This document shows positions 1 to 7,853 of a stretch of 32,786 nt of DNA, piece after piece (the first letter of the stretch is position 1; every line of letters starts with the position of its first letter). Source of the stretch: Geobacteraceae bacterium GWC2_53_11. Its GTDB lineage: Bacteria > Desulfobacterota > Desulfuromonadia > Geobacterales > Pseudopelobacteraceae. The stretch spans positions 1 through 32,786 of the forward strand of contig MGZJ01000008.1 of assembly GCA_001802645.1 (NCBI GenBank). The letters run 5' to 3'. The translations under genes were made by a program, and so were the position numbers. The notes under the pieces are model-generated. The model saw only the letters and a list, made by a program, of their open reading frames with translations. It searched no databases and was not told where the DNA came from.

Positions 1-86
1 TGCTGTCTCAAAAGGGACTCGCTTTCTATCACATCACTTTTAATCCTGTCAAAAGAAAAATGCACATAATCGAAAATAAATTCGAA

Positions 87-1322
87 TCAGTGGACAGCAC
101 AGGATATGCAGGGGTCATAACAGCGGACCAGTATTTCAGCCGCACCCCTGATCTGGTGGTAATCTGCGCCATCCATGGCGGCAATCAATTCCTTTAGCGA
201 GTTAGCCATGGCACCCTGGTTGATGGCCGTTGGTGTTATGATGTTGGCTGCCGTACAAATGCCCCGGCTGTCAAAACAATAATTATGAAGAAGAGTCCCC
301 CGCGGTGCCTCAACAATCGATGTCCCCTCCCCCTTCGATATGACAACTGTGACAGGCTGTTCTTTCCCCTGTCCATCAGCAAGCAACTGTTCGATCAGAA
401 GCTGTGCCCTTTCAACAGCCATCTTCAGTTCAACTATCCTGGCTTTCAAAGATGATCTGATTGAATGATCCGGGAAACAGTGCACATACTTTTGCGGCAT
501 CGACACCATGAGGCGGGCCAATGGCCCCACCATAAACGACGTATTTTCGCTAAAGTGGCTAACCTTGGCGTTAGTATTCGATTCAATCTCCTCATTCAGC
601 CACACAGCAGCTTGACTGGCGGCGATATTCAGTCCCGTTGATGTGAGTAGACCATCTCCGAAGAGAGACGGACCACCGCTAGCAGCACAGACCGGAGCAA
701 TTGCCAAGTGCGGAAGAAGATCCCTCAGACTGCATATATATGCAATACTGGCAGCCACATCATCACAAATCTCTGAAAGTTGCCCACTCAAACGTTGCAG
801 TTGATCCGCACCCGGCATCTTCCCCATCCCACCAACCAGCAGATTAAACGGATGGATGGCACGGCCACCGACGGCTTCCTGAATCAGGTTGCCCAGTTTC
901 TTGATCCTGAGCCCCATCTGCAGTTTCTCCGGCGCATGCACCGCCAGCCCCTGAAAACCATTCACACCCAAATAATCAGGCAGAGCAAGACAGAATATAT
1001 GCAGGGCATGGCTCTCTATCTGCCCCCCCTGAACCGCCAGTTCCCGCAGCAGAGCGATCCGCCGCGATATGGAAACGTTGAGCGCCTGCTCGACAGCCTG
1101 AAGCGCGGCCACCTTGTGTACGGTCGAGCAGATCGCACAGATACGACAGGCGATATCCGGTATCTCATCAAAACGCCTGCCGACCAGAAGCGCTTCAAAC
1201 AGGCGGGGTGACTCGTGCAGATTCAAACGGACATCCACCACCCGCCCGCCATCTTTGACCAGCTCGACTGATCCGTGTCCCTCAACCCTGGTCAGCATAT
1301 CGATTTTCTTTATGTTGTTCAT
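87..1322 (-). CDS. hydA: [NiFe]-hydrogenase large (alpha) subunit, group 3b-like
   Basis: This is the catalytic subunit of a cytoplasmic NAD(P)-linked [NiFe]-hydrogenase, 411 residues. The N-terminal TRVEGHG motif is at residues 11-17. The first nickel-binding motif RICAIC places Cys62 and Cys65, with His69 following. The second motif DPCISCAVH places Cys405 and Cys408. I chose the ATG at 1322 because it overlaps the delta-subunit stop as ATGA and has GGAG about 10 nt upstream; an in-frame ATG at 1349 lies inside delta. The oddity is the C-terminus: the TGA follows directly after His411, the residue after which a maturation protease normally cuts. The usual cleaved tail is therefore absent. 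It is the last gene of a beta-gamma-delta-alpha operon, the order of the Pyrococcus furiosus sulfhydrogenase genes. Family is secure; subgroup 3b is inferred from partners and order. Confidence 0.93.
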   Translation of the reverse strand: MNNIKKIDMLTRVEGHGSVELVKDGGRVVDVRLNLHESPRLFEALLVGRRFDEIPDIACRICAICSTVHKVAALQAVEQALNVSISRRIALLRELAVQGGQIESHALHIFCLALPDYLGVNGFQGLAVHAPEKLQMGLRIKKLGNLIQEAVGGRAIHPFNLLVGGMGKMPGADQLQRLSGQLSEICDDVAASIAYICSLRDLLPHLAIAPVCAASGGPSLFGDGLLTSTGLNIAASQAAVWLNEEIESNTNAKVSHFSENTSFMVGPLARLMVSMPQKYVHCFPDHSIRSSLKARIVELKMAVERAQLLIEQLLADGQGKEQPVTVVISKGEGTSIVEAPRGTLLHNYCFDSRGICTAANIITPTAINQGAMANSLKELIAAMDGADYHQIRGAAEILVRCYDPCISCAVH

Positions 1323-2062
1323 AGCTTCCACTCCGGGTAGAAGCGGCATAACCGTTCCAGTACGGTAATCCGGTCAAAACCTTTTTGAGCATAAAGTTCC
1401 ATCGCTTCAGCAAGATTGGCCTCCGGCACCGGTCCTCGGCACCCCTCACACGGGACCGCCATACTTGGGCAACGGGCTTTGCATCCACCTGAAGTCAGCA
1501 GCCCAAGACAGAGTTTATCCCCTTCCGTCAACAAACAGAGGTTTTCCCGCATCCGGCATTCGGTACAAACCGGATAGTCGATCTCAGCCGGCAGCGTCCC
1601 ACGCGCCAGGTCGGCCAACAGGCCGAGCAATTCATTCTTTTCCGGCGGGCACCCGTTGATCACAGCATCAACCCGCACCACGCTCCGAAGCGGCTGCGGC
1701 TCAGCTGTCTCACAAGCAATCCGACTCTGACCATACACCTGTTGCCGCAGTACCTCGCGATCCTCGCCATTGCGGAGAGCAGCCACCCCGCCCCAGACCG
1801 CACAGGTTCCCAAAGCGATCAGATACTGGCTCCGTTTGCGCAATTCAAGAAGAAGCTCCCTTTCATGCGGTGTGGAGACACACCCCTCTACTAGCGCCGC
1901 ATCGTACTCCCCCTCCAGCAGAGCCGGTGAGCAGGCCATGGGGAATAAATGGAACTCGAACAGATCCAGCAACCCCGGCAACTCCTCCTCACAATTCAGC
2001 AAGGACAACTGACAGCCGGAGCAGGCAGTCAACCCGATTATGGCGAGCCGTAGCTTCTTCAT
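1319..2062 (-). CDS. hydD: [NiFe]-hydrogenase small (delta) subunit
   Basis: This is the electron-transfer small subunit, 247 residues, of the oxidored_q6 / 20 kDa family. Cys14 and Cys17 (CSGC), the Cys of ALGTCAVWGG and the Cys of NGCPPEKNE make the proximal 4Fe-4S site next to the NiFe centre. The second half carries further Cys sets (VCTECRMRENLC, then CLGLLTSGGCKARC and CEGC), as expected for medial and distal clusters of group 3 enzymes. There is no Tat signal, which fits a cytoplasmic enzyme. The start overlaps the gamma stop by ATGA and the stop overlaps the alpha start by ATGA, so translation is probably coupled on both sides. Confidence 0.93.
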   Translation of the reverse strand: MKKLRLAIIGLTACSGCQLSLLNCEEELPGLLDLFEFHLFPMACSPALLEGEYDAALVEGCVSTPHERELLLELRKRSQYLIALGTCAVWGGVAALRNGEDREVLRQQVYGQSRIACETAEPQPLRSVVRVDAVINGCPPEKNELLGLLADLARGTLPAEIDYPVCTECRMRENLCLLTEGDKLCLGLLTSGGCKARCPSMAVPCEGCRGPVPEANLAEAMELYAQKGFDRITVLERLCRFYPEWKL

Positions 2063-2895
2063 ACAAGAGCCCCTTCAACGCCAGCCAGTTCCGCACCGCT
2101 GAACACCGGACCATCGACACAGCACAAGAGAGTTCCCACCGCGCAATGTCCACACCGGCCGATGCCGCATTTCATGCGCCGCTCCAGGGAAAGATATATC
2201 CGCTTGTCCGACAACCCCAGTTGCCGCAGCCCGGTCAGCAAATACGGGTACACCACCGGTGGACCGCAGATGGCCGCACAGGTCCTTTCCGGATCTACGA
2301 CAAGATGTTCCAGCAAAGCCGGCAGCAACGCCACGCGACAGCCAGGCGGCCCATCAAGACACTTTTCACGGTGATCAACCGTAAGTTGAAGTTCTATTTC
2401 TCCACACGACTGCAGCTCCATCAGTTCATTGGCAAAGAGCAGGGCCCTGATTTCACGGGCACCGTACAGGACCAAGAGACGTCCCCACGCTTTGCGCTGT
2501 TTCAGAAGCGCCAACAACAGGGAGCGGAGCGGCGCCATCCCCAAACCTCCGGCAATCAGCAACAAGTCCTGCCCGGCATACCTGGACAATGGAAAGCCTC
2601 TGCCAAAAGGTCCGCGCACCGCAACGGCTGCTCCCGTGACTACGCTTTTCAGCGCCGTGGTAACATGCCCGACATGCCGGATACAGAGTTCAATTGAGCC
2701 ATCTGACGAAGGAAGGCCGCAATACGAAATAGGAATTTCCCCGACACCCGGAATGGATAATTCCAGGAACTGTCCCGGCAGAAATGACGCGGCAACAGGG
2801 TGACTCACTTCCGTACGAAGCGTAACCATCGACGTATCAGGCGTCATCGGGCAAATTGTCACGACCGTTGCCTGTACCGGCAGATTACTGTTCAT
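2059..2895 (-). CDS. hydG: Hydrogenase gamma subunit, FAD/NAD(P)-binding reductase with 2Fe-2S site
   Basis: This 278-residue flavoprotein belongs to the ferredoxin-NADP reductase superfamily, like the dihydroorotate dehydrogenase electron-transfer subunit. It should pass electrons between the iron-sulfur chain and NAD(P). An FAD-binding barrel fills the N-terminal third. The nucleotide-binding domain begins at the GGLGMAPLRSLL segment. A C-terminal Cys cluster (MKCGIGRCGHC, then a later CC) is the expected 2Fe-2S site. The frame is open up to 3051, but the ATG at 2895 is preferred: it has GGAGG 10 nt upstream, begins MNSNLPVQATVV as the family does, and overlaps the beta gene by only 11 bp. 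Do not confuse this symbol with the [FeFe]-hydrogenase maturase HydG. Confidence 0.91.
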   Translation of the reverse strand: MNSNLPVQATVVTICPMTPDTSMVTLRTEVSHPVAASFLPGQFLELSIPGVGEIPISYCGLPSSDGSIELCIRHVGHVTTALKSVVTGAAVAVRGPFGRGFPLSRYAGQDLLLIAGGLGMAPLRSLLLALLKQRKAWGRLLVLYGAREIRALLFANELMELQSCGEIELQLTVDHREKCLDGPPGCRVALLPALLEHLVVDPERTCAAICGPPVVYPYLLTGLRQLGLSDKRIYLSLERRMKCGIGRCGHCAVGTLLCCVDGPVFSGAELAGVEGALV

Positions 2896-3880
2896 GATGC
2901 GCCCCCTCCAGCCGCTCCGCCAACGGACGGAGGTCAAGACCGGCCGGACAGGCAACCCTGCACCGGCCGCAGCCGACACAGGCCGGAAATCCCCGCAACG
3001 GGCCGAACCCGCGATATTTATGACGATAGCGGTAGCGAAAACGCTCGGCACGATCCTTCCGGAAATTCATCCCTCCTGCAACCTGCGCATGGCTTTTGAA
3101 CAGGCAGTTATCCCAGCGACGAACCCTGACGGCAGAATCGCCATCCAGCCCGCCGCATTCCAGAACATCAAAACAGGCACAGGTCGGACAGCAGAGCGAA
3201 CAGGCACCGCATCCCAGGCAATGATTGGCAAGCTCCTGCCATTCCGGCAGCGTCGCATCAAGTTCGGAAAACGCCGGCCCTGACACGGCCTGGCCAAAGA
3301 AGCGCCGCGAGTCTTCTGGACTTTCTATCTCACGTTCCTCAAGCAACTCCTGGACTCCCTTCAGCAGTTCATACCCTCGTGGAGAGGAACTGGTGACAAC
3401 ATAACCGCCGTCAACAGACGCCAGAAACAGGTCTGAGACCGCTTCCAGCGGCGTGGCGAAGCGATGGCACGAGCAGAAATCATCGGGAGTGCAGGAGATG
3501 CCTATCAGCGTCAAGGCGGCACGGCGGGCAGTATAGAGCAGGTCAGGGTCGTCGCCCAAAAACAGGCGATCAAGATACTGTATTCCGGCAAGGTCGCAAG
3601 GATGGAGGCCAAAGAGTATCAGAGGACTGTTCTCTTCGGACGGCAACTGATAACCGGCATCAGCCGTATAAGTCAGGATTGTTTCCCGAGGGTGCAGAAG
3701 ATATTTTTTGGGAGGGAGCAGGGAGCGAACAGCAGAAAGGTCAGGAGGTGTGCCGGGAGAAAGTGCGGTGAAACGCACCACGCCGTCATCGCCACGAACA
3801 GGACCGTGCAGATTACCATACATCCTCAACCGTTCCAGCAGTAGTTCCAGATTGTCATGAGAAATAAATCGGGCCGCCAT
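2885..3880 (-). CDS. hydB: Hydrogenase beta subunit, 4Fe-4S dicluster protein
   Basis: This 331-residue iron-sulfur subunit is related to anaerobic sulfite reductase subunit A and sulfhydrogenase beta. Two C-terminal 4Fe-4S motifs are clear: CLGCGACSLCCPTC and CVGCGRCRVACP. The N-terminal 200 residues contain LILFGLHPCDLAGIQYLDR and an FCSCHRF segment typical of the family. It is the first hydrogenase gene; its stop overlaps the gamma start by 11 bp. Upstream are a possible 36-codon ORF, 10 nt away, and a possible sigma-70 promoter. The start at 3880 has a modest AAGG upstream. The hydrogenase could have its own promoter or be read from the glmS cluster behind it. Confidence 0.9.
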   Translation of the reverse strand: MAARFISHDNLELLLERLRMYGNLHGPVRGDDGVVRFTALSPGTPPDLSAVRSLLPPKKYLLHPRETILTYTADAGYQLPSEENSPLILFGLHPCDLAGIQYLDRLFLGDDPDLLYTARRAALTLIGISCTPDDFCSCHRFATPLEAVSDLFLASVDGGYVVTSSSPRGYELLKGVQELLEEREIESPEDSRRFFGQAVSGPAFSELDATLPEWQELANHCLGCGACSLCCPTCACFDVLECGGLDGDSAVRVRRWDNCLFKSHAQVAGGMNFRKDRAERFRYRYRHKYRGFGPLRGFPACVGCGRCRVACPAGLDLRPLAERLEGAHHEQ

Positions 3881-3890
3881 GCCTATCGCC

Positions 3891-4001
3891 TTATGTCAGC
3901 CGGGAATATATCGAGCAATTGCTGTATTTAGTATAACAGTCCCCGTAGAATAAACAACAGGACAGAATCATCAGACTACCCACCAGTGCCCCGGTTATCA
4001 T
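3891..4001 (-). CDS. Small ORF, 36 residues, likely membrane peptide
   Basis: An open frame of 36 codons fills the gap between the glycosyltransferase and hydrogenase genes. Its ATG overlaps the glycosyltransferase TGA as ATGA. An AAGGA lies 7 nt upstream, which is better than the ribosome site of the preceding gene. The peptide starts MITGALVGSLMILSCC, a single hydrophobic segment, followed by a short polar tail with two more Cys. It ends 10 nt before the hydrogenase beta start. I do not recognise a family. It may be a real small membrane protein, a leader ORF coupling translation into the hydrogenase, or chance. A putative -10/-35 pair lies inside it. Confidence 0.42.
   Translation of the reverse strand: MITGALVGSLMILSCCLFYGDCYTKYSNCSIYSRLT
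3930..3957 (-). promoter_or_regulatory. Possible sigma-70 promoter for the hydrogenase operon
   Basis: Reading the minus strand, TTGTTT (3957-3952), a 16 bp spacer and TATACT (3935-3930) form a fair sigma-70 match about 50 nt upstream of the hydrogenase beta start. It lies inside the 36-codon ORF. No operator was recognised. The match is by eye only. Confidence 0.35.
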
Positions 4002-5068
4002 GTATCTATCCTTGCACTAGAGTTATGTTCCGCAAACCGGAAAAAAGGGGCGAGTATCCCCATATACCAGATACAGCAGATCATACCGGCTCCGGCATGT
4101 ACTATTTTGAAATCAGTATACGGACCGACGAACCGGTCAAAAAAACGCAGCAATGGAGAGCGACTATAGCCGGACAGGGGGTGTAACCAGACATCGAAGA
4201 AAAAGAACAGCTGCCAGGAGTTCTGATGGATATATCGCCCCAGCCGGTAGAAGGTACGCAGAGAACCGCCGACTCCCCATTCGTGAACCATCATGCGCCG
4301 GATAAGGCAAAAAAACGGTGTCAACAGAAGTCTGCCGGTATCCTGCTGCACTCGGTACACACCCGGCGCCCGCACAAAAAATTCTTCCACTCCGGCGCTA
4401 TAAAGGCCCATCATCATGCTCATCAGGATGTAACGGCGATGGAAGCCTTCCGTCTCAAACCGGCGGGCCGATGTCTTGAGATACCCCGGAAGTGTAATCC
4501 ACCTCCCGGTGACACGGATTTTTTCGGCAATGCGCTGATCTTCAAAAAACGGCAGTCTTTCATCAAAACCACCAAGGTAGCCAAAAAAAACTTTTGCGAG
4601 CAACAGCCCCTGATCACCATTGGTAGTGTTAGCACGATTGAGAGAACTTTTTCCCTCCGCAAAGCGATAGGCGAGTGCGTTCCGCCCGTCTCTGCGGATA
4701 AAGCGCAGACTGAAATGGCCGGCAACCCGTTCCGACCCCGGCTCAGATATCATGGCACGGACAGCACTGTTCAACAGAGCGGAGCTATCAATACGGGAAT
4801 CGGCATGAAGAAAGAGATACCAGTCACCGGACGCCCGTCCCACAGCAGCATTCATCTGGGCTCCACGCCCACGGGGGGCGCAGACAAAGAGGGCACCGTA
4901 TTCTTCTGCAACCATCCTGGTCGCGTCAGAGGAGCCGCCATCAGCAACAATGATCTCAAGTGCGACATCCTCCTGCTTCCGGAGATCCGCCAGCAGACCG
5001 GGAAGGTGCTCCGCTTCATTGAGGGTCGGAATGATGATCGAAAGTAAGGGATGGGAAACGTGCGGCAT
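3998..5068 (-). CDS. Family 2 glycosyltransferase, rSAM/selenodomain-associated type, C-terminally extended
   Basis: The first ~230 of 356 residues are a GT-A fold family 2 glycosyltransferase. SIIIPTLNEAEHLPGLL opens the domain, IIVADGGSSDAT binds the nucleotide sugar, and FLHADSR carries the DxD-like metal site. PRGRGAQMNAA and GDQGLL match the subfamily often labelled rSAM/selenodomain-associated transferase 2. Those proteins, as I know them, end near residue 220-230. Here about 125 further residues follow, rich in aromatics, with a possible membrane segment near the end (GMICCIWYMGILAPFF). The usual radical SAM and transferase-1 partners are not in the window. It starts 2 nt after the TVP38 gene stop, without a strong Shine-Dalgarno, suggesting coupled translation. 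The acceptor is unknown. Confidence 0.85.
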   Translation of the reverse strand: MPHVSHPLLSIIIPTLNEAEHLPGLLADLRKQEDVALEIIVADGGSSDATRMVAEEYGALFVCAPRGRGAQMNAAVGRASGDWYLFLHADSRIDSSALLNSAVRAMISEPGSERVAGHFSLRFIRRDGRNALAYRFAEGKSSLNRANTTNGDQGLLLAKVFFGYLGGFDERLPFFEDQRIAEKIRVTGRWITLPGYLKTSARRFETEGFHRRYILMSMMMGLYSAGVEEFFVRAPGVYRVQQDTGRLLLTPFFCLIRRMMVHEWGVGGSLRTFYRLGRYIHQNSWQLFFFFDVWLHPLSGYSRSPLLRFFDRFVGPYTDFKIVHAGAGMICCIWYMGILAPFFRFAEHNSSARIDT

Positions 5069-5070
5069 AT

Positions 5071-5781
5071 CTAGAGGGCGTTGCGCCGGTTATTCTTGAA
5101 TCTGGTATAGAGCGCCGGAACCAATGCGAAGAGGCCCAGCAGGGCAAAGGAACCAAGCACACGGGGCGAAGCTATACCGGAAAGCGAGGTAATGGTTGCC
5201 AGGCTGGCACCGGCATTGACGAAGACAAAGCCTCCGGGAATGATACCGAACAGGGTGCCGAGGAAAAACGTCCTGAGCGGCATGCGCGTCAAGCCGGCAG
5301 CGAGATTGATCAGAAAGAACGGAAAAACCGGCACGAGGCGCAGAAACAGCAGGTAATTCAAGCCGCGTTCCTCCAGTTCCCTGTTCATCCCTTCAAGCCG
5401 TGCCCCGAACCGCTCTATTACCACATCCCGCAACAGATAGCGCACAACCAGAAAAGCCAGGGTTGCACCGATCGTTGCAGCGATATTGGCGTAGAGCGTA
5501 CCCCACAGAGAACCGAAGATCGCCCCTGCCGCCAGCGACAGGATGGCGGCTCCGGGGAGGGACAGGGCCGTCTGAACAATATAAAGTGCCATGAATCCGG
5601 CCACCATGATCAGCTTGTGCGAAGAATAGTAATCAATCAGGGTCTGGCGGTTGGTTTTGAGGGCATCGAGGGTCAAAAAACGGTGCAGATCAAAGGAGAA
5701 AAACAGGGCCACTGCGCAACTCAGCACAATGGCCACTATAATTTTTTTGACTGACGGAGCAGCTTTTTTTTCTTCAGACAT
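5071..5781 (-). CDS. TVP38/TMEM64 (SNARE-associated/DedA-like) membrane protein
   Basis: This 236-residue polytopic inner-membrane protein has an N-terminal hydrophobic helix after a short Lys-rich start. The central VTT/SNARE-assoc domain includes GAIFGSLWGTLYANIAATIG and the RLVPVFPFFLINLAAG re-entrant region, with more helices at the C-terminus. Members of this family are linked to lipid scrambling or transport; the substrate here cannot be read from sequence. It lies 9 nt after glmS and 2 nt before the glycosyltransferase, so it is probably co-transcribed with both. A role in envelope glycolipid handling is only an inference from the neighbours. Confidence 0.87.
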   Translation of the reverse strand: MSEEKKAAPSVKKIIVAIVLSCAVALFFSFDLHRFLTLDALKTNRQTLIDYYSSHKLIMVAGFMALYIVQTALSLPGAAILSLAAGAIFGSLWGTLYANIAATIGATLAFLVVRYLLRDVVIERFGARLEGMNRELEERGLNYLLFLRLVPVFPFFLINLAAGLTRMPLRTFFLGTLFGIIPGGFVFVNAGASLATITSLSGIASPRVLGSFALLGLFALVPALYTRFKNNRRNAL

Positions 5782-5790
5782 CTTGCCCGG

Positions 5791-7620
5791 TCACTCTACG
5801 GTAACGCTCTTGGCAAGGTTTCTCGGCTGATCGACGTCAGTCCCTTTCAAGACGGCGATATGGTATGCAAGCAGCTGCAGAGGCACCGACAGCAGTAAAG
5901 GATCAAGGTCTTCATCAAGATTCGGGATTTCAATTACCGTCTCTACCCTGCCCTGAATTTCTTCATCTCCGGCGGAACAGACGGCGATCACGCGACCACC
6001 TCGGGTAATGACCTCCTCCATGTTGGAGATCGTCTTTTCATACGAACTGCCCTTGGGCACCAGTACAACAACCGGCACATCTTCGTCGATCAAGGCAATC
6101 GGACCATGCTTCATTTCACCGGCAGGGTACCCTTCGGCATGAATGTAGGAAATCTCCTTGAGCTTGAGCGCTCCTTCAAGCGCAATCGGAAAGGTTTTTC
6201 CGCGGCCGAGATAGAGGAAATCACGGGCGTTCATGTATTTTTTTGCCACTTTTTCCGTATATTCATTTAGCTGCAGTGTTTCTTCAATCAATCCCGGCAC
6301 CTTTTTGAGCGCCGCGATCATCCGCTGACCATTGGCAACATCAATCGTGCAATTGGCCCTTCCCAGACGAATCGTAAAAAGATACAGCGCCGTCAACTGG
6401 GTAACAAACGCCTTGGTTGAAGCAACGCCGATCTCCGGCCCGGCATGGGTGTAAATGACGCCGGCAGACTCGCGGGCTATTGAAGAATCAACCACGTTGC
6501 AGATCGCCATGTTCATGGCGCCGCGCGATTTCGCCTCGCGCAAGGCGGCAAGAGTATCGGCAGTTTCGCCCGACTGGGAGATAACAATGGCCAGAGTGCT
6601 GTCATCGATAACCGGGTTGCGATAACGGAACTCAGAGGCGATATCTACTTCAACCGGAACGCGGCAGTGCCCTTCGATATAGAATTTACCCAGCAGGGCC
6701 GCATGCCAGGAGGTACCGCAGGCAATGATGACAATCCGCTTGATTGCCGCCAGTTGACGATCACTGAACTGAAGATCCTCAAGATACACATCCCCTTCGG
6801 ACTCAAGCAGACGACCGGCAATGGTATCGCGCACCGCTCGGGGCTGTTCGTGAATCTCCTTCAGCATGAAGTGACGAAAGCCACCTTTTTCAGCCATCAT
6901 GGGGGACCAATCGATATGACGGGCTGTTTTTTCCAATGGAGCGCCGGCGATGGTGGAGAAATGAGCCGCGCCATCTCTGAACAGGACGAACTCGCCATCC
7001 TCCATGAAAACCATCTCACGGGTATAGGCTAAAATGGCGGGAATATCGGACGCGACAAAAAACTCACCCTCGCCGAGTCCGACCACCATCGGCGAGCCAA
7101 GCTTGGCAGCGATCAGAGTGCCGGGATCCTTTTCGTTGAGGATGCAGACCGCATACGCCCCGCGCAGTTGTGCCAACGTCTGCCTGACCGCTTTTTCAAA
7201 ATCAGGCACGGTTCTCAGTGTATGTTCGATGAGATGCGCAATCACTTCCGTATCGGTTTCGCTCTTGAACGTGTGGCCAGCCTGCTTGAGCTGTTCTTTC
7301 AATTGCAGGTAATTTTCAATAATACCGTTATGCACCAGAATAACCGGACCGGCCTTGTGCGGATGGGCGTTTATTTCGGAAGGTCGGCCGTGGGTAGCCC
7401 AACGGGTATGGCCGATGCCGACGGTACCGGTCAACGGCTGTTCCCGCAGCATGTTCTCAAGATTGACCAGCTTCCCCTGACTTCTCCGGATAGCCGACTC
7501 GCCATCGCCCAAAGTCGCAATTCCGGCGGAGTCGTAACCGCGATATTCAAGTTTTTTCAACCCTTCCAGAATGATCGGGGTTGCCTGCTGTTCACCAATA
7601 TATCCGACGATGCCGCACAT
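5791..7620 (-). CDS. glmS: Glutamine--fructose-6-phosphate aminotransferase (isomerizing)
   Basis: This enzyme makes glucosamine-6-phosphate from fructose-6-phosphate and glutamine, the entry step to UDP-GlcNAc for peptidoglycan and lipopolysaccharide. At 609 residues it has the normal length. The N-terminal glutaminase domain starts MCGIVGYIG, with Cys2 as nucleophile, followed by [19 protein letters not shown] and VHNGIIENY. Two SIS sugar-isomerase domains follow ([40 protein letters not shown], and the GRG region). It ends [11 protein letters not shown], the usual C-terminus with the catalytic Lys. An AGGGAG Shine-Dalgarno precedes the ATG. It is divergent from the PBP gene and heads the TVP38-glycosyltransferase cluster. 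I saw no glmS ribozyme in the 230 bp upstream. Confidence 0.98.
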   Translation of the reverse strand: MCGIVGYIGEQQATPIILEGLKKLEYRGYDSAGIATLGDGESAIRRSQGKLVNLENMLREQPLTGTVGIGHTRWATHGRPSEINAHPHKAGPVILVHNGIIENYLQLKEQLKQAGHTFKSETDTEVIAHLIEHTLRTVPDFEKAVRQTLAQLRGAYAVCILNEKDPGTLIAAKLGSPMVVGLGEGEFFVASDIPAILAYTREMVFMEDGEFVLFRDGAAHFSTIAGAPLEKTARHIDWSPMMAEKGGFRHFMLKEIHEQPRAVRDTIAGRLLESEGDVYLEDLQFSDRQLAAIKRIVIIACGTSWHAALLGKFYIEGHCRVPVEVDIASEFRYRNPVIDDSTLAIVISQSGETADTLAALREAKSRGAMNMAICNVVDSSIARESAGVIYTHAGPEIGVASTKAFVTQLTALYLFTIRLGRANCTIDVANGQRMIAALKKVPGLIEETLQLNEYTEKVAKKYMNARDFLYLGRGKTFPIALEGALKLKEISYIHAEGYPAGEMKHGPIALIDEDVPVVVLVPKGSSYEKTISNMEEVITRGGRVIAVCSAGDEEIQGRVETVIEIPNLDEDLDPLLLSVPLQLLAYHIAVLKGTDVDQPRNLAKSVTVE

Positions 7621-7762
7621 TGATACTCTCCCTGCACTGTGTTAGATCAAACTAAAATGACTTTGAGTAGTACCACAAACTACCCCGTTCTGACACGACT
7701 TTTTTGCTGTCAAAGCAGGAATTGTCCTGCTCCGCCACCTGCAGATAAAAATCTGAATAAAC

Positions 7763-7790
7763 TTGAATTCCTGAAACGATATGCTATTTT
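7763..7790 (+). promoter_or_regulatory. Possible sigma-70 promoter for the PBP gene
   Basis: TTGAAT (7763-7768), a 16 bp spacer and TATTTT (7785-7790) lie about 60 bp upstream of the penicillin-binding protein start. This is the best plus-strand match in the divergent 7621-7853 region. Nothing else convincing was seen there, and no clear promoter for glmS was found. Confidence 0.35.
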
Positions 7791-7853
7791 GCACCAGTTA
7801 ATAGGCCGCAACCAGTCTTAAGTACATTCAAGTTTCACAGGAAGGTCCCTTCT

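Noticed and set aside
1-86. Open minus-strand frame continuing past the hydrogenase TGA, considered as readthrough or selenocysteine
   Set aside because: The TGA follows the catalytic His rather than replacing a nickel-site Cys, the next 28 codons do not look like a hydrogenase tail, and an open run this short is common by chance.
2894-3051. N-terminal extension of the hydrogenase gamma subunit from 3051
   Set aside because: It lies inside the beta gene in another frame and has no family-like sequence; the ATG at 2895 has a strong ribosome site.
4226-5047. Long plus-strand ORF of 273 codons opposite the glycosyltransferase
   Set aside because: It is the antisense of a well-recognised gene and has no domain-like composition.
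7621-7853. glmS ribozyme or other riboswitch upstream of glmS
   Set aside because: No conserved ribozyme core could be traced, and the leader is too short and AT-rich.
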